A stretch of DNA of 64,000 nucleotides from Salvia splendens (taxonomy: Eukaryota > Streptophyta > Magnoliopsida > Lamiales > Lamiaceae): positions 10,302,902 through 10,366,901 of the forward strand of contig NC_056037.1 in assembly GCF_004379255.2 (NCBI RefSeq). Direction: 5' to 3'. The notes under the pieces are model-generated. The model was not told where the DNA came from. It saw only the letters and a program-made list of their open reading frames with translations, and ran no database searches. Position 1 is the first letter of the stretch. The number at the start of each line of letters is the position of its first letter. Below are positions 11,974 to 30,513 of this stretch, piece by piece. A program made the translations under genes and the position numbers.

Positions 11974-12510
11974 ATGCATACCAGATCACATAACACCCGT
12001 GCCTCCGTCCGTGATAACCATGAGGAAGCTAATCCAGCAGCCCATAGGCCTGGAAAGCAGCCTCGTGAAAAATCTACTTCCAGTTCTCACGGAGAAGGAA
12101 CAAGCCGCTCAAAAGGTCCACACACCGAGTCTTCCCAGCAGCCTGATTTGAATGAGGCTGTCAAGCTGTTCTTGGCTGAGAAGCAGGATGAGTTCTTAGC
12201 CTTCCTGCAAAAGAGCCAAGAGCCGAAGACGAAAAGGGTGGATTCTCCTTCCTCCTCCAGACATGAAAGTCACTACCGCAGTAGTGCCGTGTCTTCCGGA
12301 AAGAAGAATCCTCAACCCCGACATGTTCCTGTTCCTCCTCGGTACCGGAACCACAGGAGAACTCCATCTCCTCCGTACCGAAGAGATGTCAGTTCGTCTG
12401 AAACGAGCTGCAACAAGCTAATGATTGTGAGTCAAAGCTTCTACAGAAGATACAAGACCACAATTCAGCTTAAACAAGCAGTTCGTCTGAAACGAGCTGC
12501 AACAAGCTAA
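11974..12510 (+). pseudogene. Partial gag-like reading frame of the LTR element
   Basis: Starts at ATG 11974 with MHTRSHNTRASVRDN, rich in Ser, Arg and Pro. This style is seen at the N terminus of gypsy-type Gag proteins. A recognisable capsid or zinc-knuckle domain is absent. From about codon 140 the frame runs into the 89-bp tandem array and ends at 12510. Original gag/pol sequence appears to have been lost. No function is expected in this copy; a short peptide could be made. Confidence 0.6.
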
Positions 12511-13035
12511 CGATTGTGAGTCAAAGCTTCTACAGAAGATACAAGACCACAATTCAGCTTAAACAAGCAGTTCGTCTGAAACGAGCTGCAACAAGCTAAC
12601 GATTGTGAGTCAAAGCTTCTACAGAAGATACAAGACCACAATTCAGCTTAAACAAGCAGTTCGTCTGAAACGAGCTGCAATAAGCCAACGATTGTGAAGT
12701 CAAAGCTTCTAAAGAAGATACAAGACCACAATTCAGCTTAAACAAGCAGTTCGTCTGAAACGAGCTGCAATAAGCCAACGATTGTGAGTCCAAGCTTCTA
12801 AGGAGGATACAAGACCACAATTCAGCTTAACAAGCAGTCCGTCTGAAACGAACTGCAACAAGCCTACGACTGTGAGTCCAAGCTTCCAAGGAGGATACAA
12901 GACCACAATTCAGCTTAACAAGCACTTCGTCTGAAACGAACTGCAATAAGCCAACGATTGTGAGTCCAAGCTTCTCAGGAAGATACAAGACCACAATTCG
13001 GCTTAAGAAATAAGCACTTCGTCTGAAACGAACTG
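12390..13035. repeat. Tandem array, about 7 copies of an 88-92-bp unit
   Basis: The phrase CAGTTCGTCTGAAACGAGCT recurs at 12390, 12479, 12568, 12657, 12747, 12835, 12923 and 13015, giving periods of 89, 89, 89, 90, 88, 88 and 92 bp. Copies diverge progressively to the right (AGTTCG to ACTTCG, AGCTTAAACA to AGCTTAACA). The array lies inside the LTR element between the gag relic and the 39-bp array. Confidence 0.9.
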
Positions 13036-13101
13036 CAATAAGGGAAAGTCCGATCCCCGCGATAAACCTCGCCGAATTAGGACGACCGAGTCCGGTCAAA
13101 G

Positions 13102-13668
13102 ATGTTTATTTCATCAGACCAAAGACGAGTCCGGTCAAAGATGTTTATTTCATCAGACCAAAGACGAGTCCGGTCAAAGATGTTTATTTCATCAGACCAA
13201 AGACGAGTCCGGTCAAAGATGTTTATTTCATCCGACCAAAGACGAGTCCGGTCAAAGATGTTTATTTCATCCGACCAAAGACGAGTCCGGTCAAAGATGT
13301 TTATTTCATCAGACCAAAGACGAGTCCGGTCAAAGATGTTTATTTCATCAGACCAAAGACGAGTCCGGTCAAAGATGTTTATTTCATCCGACCAAAGACG
13401 AGTCCGGTCAAAGATGTTTATTTCATCCGACCAAAGACGAGTCCGGTCAAAGATGTTTATTTCATCCGACCAAAGACGAGTCCGGTCAAAGATGTTTATT
13501 TCATCCGACCAAAGACGAGTCCGGTCAAAGATGTTTATTTCATCAGACCAAAGACGAGTCCGGTCAAAGATGTTTATTTCATCAGACCAAAGACGAGTCC
13601 GGTCAAAGATGTTTATTTCATCAGACCAAAGACGAGTCCGGTCAAAGATGTTTGTTTCATCAGACCAA
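13102..13668. repeat. Tandem array, 14-15 copies of a 39-bp unit
   Basis: The unit begins ATGTTTATTTCATCAGACCA and repeats every 39 bp, with a CAG/CCG variant (TCATCAGACC or TCATCCGACC) alternating in blocks. Because 39 is a multiple of three, one frame stays open for about 200 codons as repeats of MFISSDQRRVRSK. There are no unique spacers, so this is a minisatellite and not a CRISPR. It lies just upstream of the 3' LTR. Confidence 0.93.
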
Positions 13669-13760
13669 AGACAAACATCAACTTACCCCGTACCTTTATC
13701 CAGAATGCCGAAGTGACTCGCTTCGCCGAAGTAATTCACTTCGCTTTCCGGGGGGGGTAG

Positions 13761-14557
13761 TGATGGAGTACGTACTAAACAAGCCCAACAACAGTAAAGC
13801 CCATCAGCCTAAAGCCCAAGGAAGAGTATCAGTTCGGCATGACTAAAGAGTATCAGTCCGGCACGACCAAAGAGTTCGGCCCCAGCCTACAGCTCGGTAA
13901 AAGCCAACCAATCAAACTCTGCTCTCAGGTCGGCATCAAGCTCTACTCTCAGATCGGCAAAAGCTACTCGGCAATAATTCAGCAGTTCGGTCTCAGTATT
14001 CGACCGAACTGGGAGATAGCGGACTCATGCATGACATCCACGACATCCACGACATAATTACTGATGATGTAAGCCACTGCCTAGTTAGTGGCCACGCAGG
14101 ATCTCATGACCTCCACGACATCCACGACATAATTACTGATGATGTAAGCCACTGCCTAGTTAGTGGCCACGCAAGATCTCATGACCTCCACGACATCCAC
14201 GACATAATTACTGATGATGTAAGCCACTGCCTAGTTAGTGGCCACGCAGGATCTCATGACCTCCATGACCTCCACGACTTAGGGTGGTGATGCAAGCCAC
14301 AATCTCAGTTCAATATATAAATAGAACTTAGATCTGACGGAAAAGCACTCTCACTCTTTCGTTCTCTAGAGACAGAATAGATTATATAGCAAGTGTGTAT
14401 TGTAAGCTGTAATCCCAGATCAAGCAATACAACTCTGCCCTCTTTTCTTCCCGTGGACGTAGATTTACTTTAGTAAATCGAACCACGTAAATTCATTGTG
14501 TCGTGATCTTTATTCTCTACCAGCATTTACAAGCATCAGAAATTCGCGGCCTCATCA
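13761..14557 (+). repeat. 3' LTR of the 11.1-kb element
   Basis: 797 bp, same length as the 5' LTR. Noted differences are CAACAACAGT against CAACAGCAGT near the start, and GCAAGATC against GCAGGATC in the second internal repeat. It ends CATCA, followed by the TGTAG target copy. Confidence 0.93.
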
Positions 14558-15143
14558 TGTAGCATTTCTAGAAACTGAAAAAGAAATCACCACCAAACAA
14601 CATGAAAAGGACGAGTATAGAGATTTTTGAGTAGTGTCAACGAATTGCCACACATAATTGCAAAATTCAATGTATCAGCGTAATATTTCATCTCCGTAGC
14701 TACTAATATTCGATAACAAAAAAAAGCTTAGGTAAACCAGATTATATCCACTTGCTTCTAAAGCTCTTGTTTTTTTTTTTGTTTTTTTAATTATGGGGCT
14801 TTTAATTCCTAAGTTTAAGGACGAACGACATAGTTTATGGCGTTTTATGCAAATTTAAATGGGAAAGAAAATTGAAACATAAAACATTACACCGCGTTAG
14901 AATTGTGTACAAAATAGGTCGGCCGACAGAGAAATTTACAATTCTCCTCCATTTGACCCTTTCTTCGTAATTCTGTAGCCAAACTACTGTCAACTAGCTG
15001 TCCTACTCCCGCGGCCGCCCCTTCTACTTCTTCTACGAAACCCCCTTTCCCTCCTCATATATTAACTCCGCTCTCCCCCTCTTCTCAAACCATCATCGCA
15101 ATTTACCAACTAATCTTCATTCCAAACAAACACTTTCACTTCA
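14558..15143. other. Upstream region of the EF-hand gene
   Basis: AT-rich DNA becoming pyrimidine-rich (CT-rich leader) close to the ATG at 15144. A TATA-like CATATATTA lies at about 15055, roughly 90 bases upstream of the ATG. No other feature was recognised. Confidence 0.5.
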
Positions 15144-15512
15144 ATGCCGTCGATCCAGCATCCAAATTTCCAAGATTTCTTCCCGCTCATGGCTGAGAAG
15201 CTAGGCGGCGACGGATTGCTTGCCGAATTGTGTAACGGTTTCCGGTTATTGATGGACTCTGAGAAGGGGGTCATCACATTTGACAGTTTGAAGAAGAATT
15301 CTGCTTTTTTGGGGCTCCAGGAATTGTCGGATGATGATCTTTACAGTATGCTCAAAGAAGGGGATTTCGACGGAGACGGCGCTCTGAATCTGATGGAGTT
15401 TTGTGTCTTGATGTTCAGATTGAGCCCAGAGCTGATGGACCCATCTCAGCTTTTGTTGGAAGAAGCTCTTCTACAGGAGGAGGGTTTCCAAGATTTCAAC
15501 TTTTCTTTGTAA
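15144..15512 (+). CDS. Single EF-hand calcium-binding protein, PBP1/KIC-like
   Basis: Intronless, 122 residues. One canonical EF-hand loop is visible at residues 74-85 (DFDGDGALNLME), with Asp at positions 1, 3 and 5 and Glu at 12. It is preceded by an ELSDDDLYSMLKEG helix and followed by EFCVLMFRLSPELM. Size, single loop and flanking motifs match the plant PBP1/KIC (KRP) group: small calcium sensors that bind PINOID kinase or the kinesin-like KCBP. Which partner applies here cannot be told. The acidic C-terminal tail is family-like. It lies 670 bp upstream of the first receptor kinase gene. A truncated copy precedes the second kinase gene, so the two genes were duplicated together. Confidence 0.93.
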   Translation: MPSIQHPNFQDFFPLMAEKLGGDGLLAELCNGFRLLMDSEKGVITFDSLKKNSAFLGLQELSDDDLYSMLKEGDFDGDGALNLMEFCVLMFRLSPELMDPSQLLLEEALLQEEGFQDFNFSL

Positions 15513-16182
15513 TCATTTTGTTTTCCAATTCTTTGTGAAGTAGCCAGTGGTGATTATTCCCGTTTATAGAGAAACAGACTGAATAAATTTAAAGATTCAT
15601 TGACGTTTGAGATATATACACTGCATAACTACATACACTATCTTCTTTTGTTAGTGTACACTGTAATTTGTGAACAACTAATTCTGAATGATTTTGAGTT
15701 CTCTTACTTAGGTCTTAGCTTGGTGGATGTAATTTTTGACACTGAGACTAGTTTAATACACCATTTAGGAAGTTACCATGAGTTTTTTTTTTATTGTGAA
15801 GACCAAAGGATGAAAGTGAAGAACTAGCTGTAATTAATTGCTGAATTTTTTAAAGGTGTCATGTTAGACTAACATAAAAAGGTCGTTTTCTTATGAATTT
15901 GCACATTTTATGGAAATTACAGGTGGCTAAAATTTTATTCTTTTCTGTAACTACGCAGAAGTTGATTTGTATTGGACTTTTTCTCTTAGACTGGAAGTCT
16001 TGACCACATAGGAAACTTCTGATAGTAAGGGCCTCCAAATGTCAGCATCATCTTTTAAATGGTTATGTATTTGTGATCTTTTTGAGTCATTGTTTCTTTC
16101 TATCATCTATATGTCCTGGTAGAGCTCCGAACGATACTTGCACCCCCAAATTCTTAGCAGATATATGGAAATATCAGATTCC

Positions 16183-19689
<3,507 letters not shown>

Positions 19690-20199
19690 GCTGATTGGTA
19701 GAGCTTGGTTATCTCTTTTCGGCCGTAAGATGGTTTTGTAGGCAAATATAGGCATTGTCAATTGAGATATGTTTAAAGTTGTGTCAGCACATCGGATGAT
19801 TCTTAACAGTACTTGAATCTGCTAATTCTAGTCCATTCATGTATAAATATTTCATTCTTGGATGTACATGACATGTTAGTTCAGGTTTAGAGTTTTTAGG
19901 TAAGAAACCTTTGATGTGTGACTGAAATAAACATATATACTGCTCTGTTATGGTATTTACTATTTAGTGACATGAGCTTCAGTCATCTCCTGTCTTCTAT
20001 ATTAGTAGTACTACTTTCTATGTTTCGTATTTTTATCTGTAAGGTTGGATATAGTATGTAACAAACTAAAGTTTGTTAATTCCACTCACTCCTTTTGTCG
20101 AACACATTCTCGTCCATTTTTCATAAAAGGAAAATCTCAAGAATTTGCATCGTCATAGGGACCAAAGTTTACATTGTGCAAGTCCCGACCGAAATTTGA

Positions 20200-20412
20200 C
20201 AAATCAAGAAGAATTCTGCTTTTTTTGTGGCTCCAGGAATTGTCGGATGATGATCTTAACAGCATCCTCAAAGAAGGGGATTTCGACGGAGATGGCGCTT
20301 TGCATCGCATGGAGTTTTGTGTCTTGATGTTCAGATTGAGCCCAGAGTTGATGGATCAATCTCTCTTCTATAGGAGGGGGGTTTCCAAGATTTCAACTTT
20401 TGTTTGTAGTGA
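20200..20412 (+). pseudogene. EF-hand gene, 5'-truncated duplicate
   Basis: Matches the EF-hand gene at 15144-15512 from its codon 50 onward and retains the loop as DFDGDGALHRME. The first 49 codons and the ATG are missing. An extra T in the T-run after TTCTGC and indels around the ELMDQS region break the frame, and the final GFQDFNFS part is out of frame. The homologous 3' untranslated region continues downstream. It is a by-product of the segmental duplication. Confidence 0.88.
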
Positions 20413-21132
20413 TTTTGTTTTCCAATTCTTTATAGTTTTGCCAATTCTTTATCAAGTAGGCAGTGGAGATTATTCCCATTTACAGAGAAACATACAGATT
20501 AAATTACTAAAAGATTCTTTGACGTTTGAGATTATACACTGCATAACTACATACACTATCTTCTTTTGTTAGTTTACACTATAATTTGTGAACAGCTGAT
20601 TATGAATGATTTTGAGTTTTCTTACTTAGGTCTTAGCTTGGTAGATGTAACATTTGACACTGAGACTTGTTTAATACTCCATTTAGGAAGTTACCATGAG
20701 TTTTTTTTATTGTGAAGACCAAAGGATGAAAGTGAAGAACTAGCTGTAATTAATTGCTGAATTTTGTAAAGGTGTCATGTTGCACTAACATAAAAGGTTC
20801 TTATGAATATGTAAATAACAAGTGGCTAAAATTTTATTCTTTTCGGTAACTACGCAGAAGTTGATTTGTATTGCACTTTTTCACTCAGACTGGAATTCCT
20901 GACCACACAGGAATCTTCTGAGAGGAAGGGCCTCAAAATGTCAGCATCATCTTCTAAATGGTTATAGCTTGTTTGAGTCACTGTTTCTTTCTATCTTTAT
21001 AATCTTTCCTGACCATATATTTATAATCTTTTTGAGTCACTGTTTCTTTCTATCTTCTATATGTCCTTGTAGAGCTTCGAAAGATACTTGCCCCCCCAAA
21101 TTCTTAGCAGATATAAGGAAATATCAGAATCC

Positions 21133-24694
<3,562 letters not shown>

Positions 24695-25107
24695 GTTTAT
24701 TCGTAGAGCTTGGTTATTTCTTTTAGGCCATAGATGTGATCGGTACATTGTTTTGTAGGCAACTTGAATCTGCTAATCCTAGTACCTTATGTTCTTGTTA
24801 ATGGAATATATTTCATTCTTGGATGTACATGACATGACCCATAAAAGTTTTAGTTAAGGTTTAGCGTGTTTATGGCAGAAACCTTTGGTGTGATGCATGA
24901 CTGAAATAAACATACTGTTGTTATGGTATTAAGTGACATCAGTTTCAGTCATTTCTTGTCTTCGTATATCAGGTTTGGAATTTTTTTTCAATGTAGTAAA
25001 CATATTCCAGATATCTTAAAATCAATGTGTCTGTGTGTTTTCAGTGGATGACTTTTTGGTGCATTCTGAGTGATAGTTGGCTTTTGCTTGTTAATGTTAG
25101 CATTTGT

Positions 25108-25245
25108 TGATAAGGAGGATATGAAGTTTACTACAGGAGCTGGAACTTATGCTGGCGATGGCTCAAGACGCCCTTCCCAGCTTGAACTGCAGCAGGCTTT
25201 TCAGCAACAGATATGCATTGCCACCATTGCCGTTGATTTCCAAAG
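25108..25245 (+). pseudogene. Fragment of an FQR1/WrbA-type NAD(P)H:quinone reductase gene
   Basis: The translation around 25130-25235 reads GAGTYAGDGSRRPSQLELQQ then AFQQQ-ICIATIA. From memory this corresponds to the C-terminal end of plant flavodoxin-like quinone reductases (FQR1), where a GAGT(F/Y)AGDGSRQP stretch precedes an AFHQGKYIA segment. Only about 45 residues are present, followed by unrelated sequence. No upstream exon is recognisable, so it is a stranded gene fragment. Confidence 0.7.
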
Positions 25246-25317
25246 ATTCTACATCTTTATTTGGTGAGAATGCCATTGTATTTCTTGCTCTACTCCACAT
25301 GTTTACTTAACACAATA

Positions 25318-25798
25318 CTCCATTCGTCCTATAGAAATAGACATTACTCTCTCTGTCCCTCAAAGATTGTCCCATTTTTCCATTCCCGTCCATCCACAAA
25401 ATTTGTCTCATTTAACTTTTTACCATTTTTTGTAGTGGACCTCATATTCCACTAACTCATTCCTACTCACATTTTATTATAAAACTAAAAGTAAGACTCA
25501 CATTCCACTAACTTTTTCAACTCACTTTTCATTACATTTCTTAAAAGCCGTGGTCGGTTAAAGTGAGACAATCTTTGTGGGACGGAGGGAGTATTTTCTA
25601 TTACATACGTCCCACATAAATAGTCTATATTCATTTATAGAAATTTTTCCATAACTCAGTACCGCGAAGAATCTAGTCCCACCATCCACTAACACTAGTA
25701 TTTCAACTATTTTTTTCTTTTCTTTTACTTTATTATTATTATGTTGTATTAAAACTCGTGTCTATCCTAAAGTGTCTATTTCTATTGGACGTAGGGAG
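25318..25798. mobile_element. Stowaway-type MITE, outer element (split by another)
   Basis: Begins CTCCATTCGTCCTATAG and ends with the inverted CTATTGGACGTAGGGAG. TA dinucleotides flank both sides (25316-25317, 25799-25800). Its arms pair over AGAAATAGACA / TGTCTATTTCT. A second MITE sits inside it at 25347-25591. Confidence 0.85.
25347..25591. mobile_element. Stowaway-type MITE nested in the outer MITE
   Basis: Begins CTCTCTCTGTCCCTCAAAG and ends with the inverted CTTTGTGGGACGGAGGGAG, with TA on each side (25345-25346 and 25592-25593). The surrounding sequence belongs to the outer element, so this is the later insertion. Confidence 0.87.
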
Positions 25799-27515
25799 TA
25801 AATTTTAACACACTCAATTACTTTATTAGTTACACATTAAAAATTTTGATTAATTTTAGTGATGAGTCATGCCATTAAGATGTCAAAGGTTTAGAGAGAC
25901 GAAACAGGAGATACGTGAGCATGACGCACGTGTAGGACAAGAATTTATTCATGTTTAGATAAACTTTTGTGGAGAATGAACAAAGCAAATATGGTTCGTA
26001 TATGCTTCTAAGGAAAGCTATTATTTCTACACCTCAGAATATAATCCAGATACTTGAATCAGGGCTATGTGCAGTATCACTGCATCTATTCTAATAATGT
26101 TCGTGTGTTTATGAGTTATTATTGCAGAAAAGAAAAGAAGAGAACTATAATAACTACTGAAAATGATCATGTCCCTTTCCAGCATTTTGGTTATAATTTA
26201 AATTATCCGTTTCATCCTAAATAATTGGTGTCTAAGATGCGTCAAAACAACATACCAATGAGGTAGGTAATTAATTCAATTGTAATCTTGCAAATTCTAA
26301 AAATGTAAAGAATTTGTAATTAAATACTTATAAGTTATAAAACACCTCCATTTGATATGTGATGTTGCCGTCATTGATATTGGGTTTCCTATTCATATGT
26401 TTTACTTGACTTGCACACTAATTTGTACCAATCAAATTAGTGGGAGACACTATTACATGAGTAGTACGAAAATTAATATACAAAACATACTGTGCTATAT
26501 ATGTTGACATTTTACTTCTTCACTACTGTAGAAATGGTTCATTGTTCCTTTCTTTTTCGTTTTGAAAATACTCATAGTTTTCCATTTTCTCGTGTTCACT
26601 AAATTCATCTTTTTTTCTTAACCTAGAATAAAATTACCATTTTTATATTTTGGATGAACAAAAATGGATATATTTATAATTGGAACATAATCATGGAGTA
26701 TATCAAACTTTAATTAACATTTTACAAGTACACGAAATGCATTCTCTTGATATGTATGATCATTAGCCGGCCGCCTCATGTACAAATCAACAGGAACTCG
26801 CTATTTTACTAATTATTAACCTCAACATTATCTATTACTAATAATTACTAGATATATTATGTAACTAATTTTTAAATAGGCGGTGGATATGTATGATGAG
26901 CATCATATAAGGAACAAATAATTTTCAAACATTTAATTTATAATAAACCCTAAAAAGGAGGGTTGCCAATTAATGTCCATTGGCACATAGGCCCCACATT
27001 CCCTTCTGACTTCCCACTCATAATATTATTCCAAACATATAAACATTATTAAAAGTCATATTTTCGATCAAATGAACTCCCAATCCCCCTTCTAGAATTC
27101 AATTATTCCTTTTCAATCCTGTTTAGAAATTTAACACTGCCAGCTCTTTCTCACCACCTCCAAAAGCTAGCTCCTTAACATTGTTATCCTTTCCCTTTTC
27201 TGCTCATTTTTTGCTACAACCAACAAAACTTTGATACTCTAATTCATGATCATGAACTATCATTTCTAACCAACACTTTTAATCATAATTCTTCAATTAT
27301 TACAGGGGTTATATATAATTAACATATTCTGCGTACAGTTTGTTCCCTAGCTAGCAAACTAATCTTTTGCCAAAGCTGCATCAGTTTGGCCAAAAAGTAT
27401 ACTTTTTCATGTAGTCTTTGTGTCTCTGCATTTGCTTCTCTGTCATCTCTCATCTACCTGTGAGCTGCTACTTAGATATTAGCATGGAGTTTGATTAGAG
27501 TGAGATGCTGCTTGC
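25799..27515. other. Intergenic, no gene seen
   Basis: AT-rich DNA between the receptor kinase cluster and the 3' end of the bHLH gene. No element ends or coding similarity were recognised. The final few hundred bases presumably include the 3' untranslated region of the bHLH gene, which reads leftward. Confidence 0.55.
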
Positions 27516-28953
27516 TTATCTGAATGTACCACCAAATGTAGGAGTCCAAAAGTCGACTGATGTTTCGTGCGTCACCGGAAAAGTGGTCGAAACAGGCACC
27601 AGACATAGCCCTCGGCTTCTAAGATCTTTCGATTTTTCAGGATTATTCTGCTATAACAATTTTAATAAAATGTTCTAAGTTTGAATCATGGTATGAATGA
27701 AGATTATTCGAGATTTTATGTACCTGATGATTCTGCATGGGAGCACCATTTTTCATGTAGGGTGCACTTAAGGCCTGATATTTCATACTCCGTATAAGAA
27801 TATTTCAGTTTATTTAGAAATTAGTACTTGAAATGAAGGTGTGATTGGTGAAGGAGGCTTACAGTGACTTGTTCGTGGAGAAATTTGATGTAGTCAATCG
27901 CTTCAGAGAGCACGGAAGCGGTATCGGTCTGAAAATTGTTTAATACTCCATTAAGAAGAGAAGAGAAAAGGAAATTATATGTTTGATATTTAGTTGAAGA
28001 GATTAGAGATGAAGAGTTTTACCTTTCCAAAAGGCGAGACCAATTGTTGAAGTGCCGTTATTCTGTCTCCCATGTTCTCTTTCCTCGCCTAATCCACAAA
28101 TCATTAATCTCATTCTCATCTCAATAATGAAAACTAAAGAAAAGCTGAATTTCAGAGATTCATCTTTACCAAATGAAAAGCAAAAGCTCAAGCTATATGC
28201 ATACCTTAAAAGCTGGAAAAGGCGATGGTGTTTCGCTTCGCGCCCTTTTGTTCGTGCTGTTTTTCTTCGTTTGGTCCTTGCCCTGATTCACATAACCGGA
28301 CTTGATGATGCGAAGAAAAGGTAACAAACCCTAATTTGCTAAGAAAAGATATAGAAATACCTGTGGTTTGGCATCCAAGGCTGGAATCTGATTTTGTAAG
28401 GGCGGGAAAAAGCTCGATGTCATGGCGGTCGACGCGTTCTGGAAGGGAGCGACACTGCCAGGCTGCGGCGGATATGGATAATTGGATATGGTTGGGTTTT
28501 GGTAGGTAGAGTGGTGCTGATTTTCAGATAACAAGAGGGCGTAGGCAGCGCTGGAGTCCACCTGAAAAGAGGTGCTTAAACTCTGCGATGTGATGCTGCT
28601 GCTGCTGCTGCTGTCGTTGGAACTAAAGTGTGGCTGAAACCTTTCCCCTTTTTCATCTCTAGTTTTCAATCAAACCATAAATAAATACTAGTAATATTCC
28701 TGTGAATTGAATATAATTAATGAAAAGAGTGAAAGGCTTACAATAGAGCTTGGTTCCAATCGAGGCCTAATCCCATCATTTGCAAATTACTTTCCATTCT
28801 GACAGATTGATCGTCTGCGGTGGTGGCGGAGTCCCTGTCCGCCATCTCCGACGGCCAGCCGTAGCTTGCGATGGCATTTAAAGTGGTCGAGGTGCTGCTG
28901 ATTCTTGGGGTATCCCACCAGCTTCCGTTTCCTGCCTGGAACTCATCTGCCAT
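27516..28953 (-). CDS. Atypical bHLH transcription factor, bHLH112/bHLH123-like (seven exons)
   Basis: Nuclear DNA-binding regulator, 316 residues. Minus-strand exons are 28953-28742, 28658-28361, 28330-28205, 28088-28023, 27928-27863, 27774-27724 and 27647-27516. The start is MADEFQAGNGSWWDTPR. The middle is Ser/Gln/Pro-rich. The HLH domain spans the ETPSPFPAFK, RKENMGDRITALQQLVSPFGK and TDTASVLSEAIDYIKFLHEQV segments (about 203-256). The tail carries DLRSRGLCLVP, TVDFWTP-like SVDFWTP and TFGGTFR. The basic region lacks the His-Glu-Arg E-box reading residues, which defines the Arabidopsis bHLH68/110/112/114/123/133 group. Family members act in stress tolerance and root development. The exon 3 acceptor (28331-28332) is the least certain junction, because an alternative AG lies further in. 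Confidence 0.92.
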
Positions 28954-29044
28954 CACTTTTTACTTTTCTATTTTTTTTCTCAACCAAAGTCGCTTATGCT
29001 TCAACACACTTTTGAATGATAAACCGAAATCACACCGCATCATG

Positions 29045-29053
29045 CTATTTATA
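29045..29053 (-). promoter_or_regulatory. Probable TATA box of the bHLH gene
   Basis: TATAAATAG on the minus strand, 92 bp upstream of the bHLH ATG. Strong match to the plant consensus and correctly placed for a leader of about 60 bases. Confidence 0.6.
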
Positions 29054-30513
29054 CATGTATCAATTTCAATAAATACTACATAGCTAGTAGATATCGTGGT
29101 TGACTTTTTATCTAAGTAGGTCATCTTCAACACAATTTCCCTTCTAGTCAATCATACAGTGTACTGTATTTTTTAAATATTAATTAATACTGTCATTCAA
29201 CAGAATTTGTGCATATCAAGTCATTATCGTATTAATATGATACACATTAAACACAAATATCACTAAGATTTATATACACTTATAATTACTACAAATATTT
29301 AAGATTATAATAGGGTAATGATATTTGTAATACCCTACGTTAATATAAAAAACTGTGAAAATTATTATGTTATAACAGATTGGCTATTTTACTTTTTTGT
29401 TGATAAATACGTGAGCTTTAATGTCATCCACTCGTTTTAAGATTTAATGGTGCAGGTCTTAATTGTGAATTGGATAGTATATGCATTTTAACATGACCCA
29501 TAATATTATCATTTTTAAGTAATAATTATATGATGATTCCGTAAATTTGTAAAATACGTAAACATTAAGGTCATGCTTAGTACGTAAACTAAAATAATAC
29601 AATTTTTTTAGAATTCAGAGGTTGAGGCAATTAAAAGTACTACTATAAATTAATGTGCTCAAAATTCTTTTGGAAAATAGACTCGGTAATTACACAGCAG
29701 AATTCTCACTACAATTAATTCATTACTCCATTTTCAATCTATTGTTCGATAATTTTTCTGTATTAGTTCCACCTTCTAAACTTTTTTTCAAGGGATTACT
29801 TCCATTCTGATGATGTTATCATGTATAGTTACCATATCACACTATTTTATACACACACAAACTATATAAGCATTTCTTGTCATTTAGTAATCCTTAGTAC
29901 TATTGAGTAAGAAATTAAAGGGAATTTCCACAGTACTAGTGGTGGAGTCAATATCAGTGACTAATAATACCACCAGATTCAATTTCACAAAAGCCATCAT
30001 TTTCTTCTCTCTCTCAAACACACAAACACAGGTGAAGGCTGAAGATGGTGACGACAGTCATCAACAAGTGTTTGTGTGGAGACATAAAATTGAGAACGGA
30101 AAGAGTTTCAATTTTGTCATTAAATATACTTACTTTATATAGGACCATGCTTCCATTATCCAGACGTAATGGATGTATGTCAGTTTATTGGTCTGCTTAG
30201 CACAATATATTCACCCCCCTTCTAATTATTTGTATTCATATCATTGCAATGCCAATATATAGGGACTAAAGTAAAAATGTACCATGACTACTTGTTTCTA
30301 ATACTATTAGTCTTTGATAATCAATTCTTTCTTGTTTTAAATCAGTTGCCAATCTAGCTATTTTCTGCAAATATATATAGCTAGAAATCTATTAATGTTT
30401 ATTTTTTTTTGGTTAATGGTAAAGGATGTGGCAATAGTCAATATGCCTCTTCACATTAGTACTTATTGAAATTGCCATAATTATTTTGAATTCATAATTT
30501 CCAATAGTTGTAC
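29054..30513. other. Upstream/intergenic DNA of the bHLH gene, no gene seen
   Basis: AT-rich with short open frames only. A frame at 29903-30142 shows no recognisable family or codon structure and is not called. Confidence 0.55.

Larger units (their letters stand above)
11104..14557 (+). mobile_element. Non-autonomous LTR retrotransposon with minisatellite interior (3.45 kb)
   Basis: Two 797-bp direct LTRs (11104-11900 and 13761-14557), each starting TGATGG and ending CATCA, are flanked by the perfect 5-bp target duplication TGTAG (11099-11103 and 14558-14562). A primer-binding-type site TGGCGCCGTCTGTGGGAA lies at 11902-11919, one base after the left LTR. A G-run (polypurine tract) sits just before the right LTR. 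The interior has a partial gag-like frame, then two tandem arrays, and no pol. I noticed only two substitutions between the LTRs, so the insertion is recent. The primer site and gag style suggest Ty3/gypsy (Tat/Athila-like), which is inferred. Confidence 0.93.

Noticed and set aside
13102..13668. Regular short repeats that could suggest a CRISPR array
   Set aside because: The copies are contiguous with no unique spacers, inside a plant LTR element; it is a minisatellite.
16138..16182. Upstream extension of the receptor kinase copy 1 frame, including an ATG at 16165
   Set aside because: The extension begins at a TTG codon, and the 16165 ATG is AAG in the paralogue. The MNNL start is shared and gives a good signal peptide.
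29903..30142. 79-codon plus-strand frame upstream of the bHLH gene
   Set aside because: No recognisable motif; AT-rich intergenic context.
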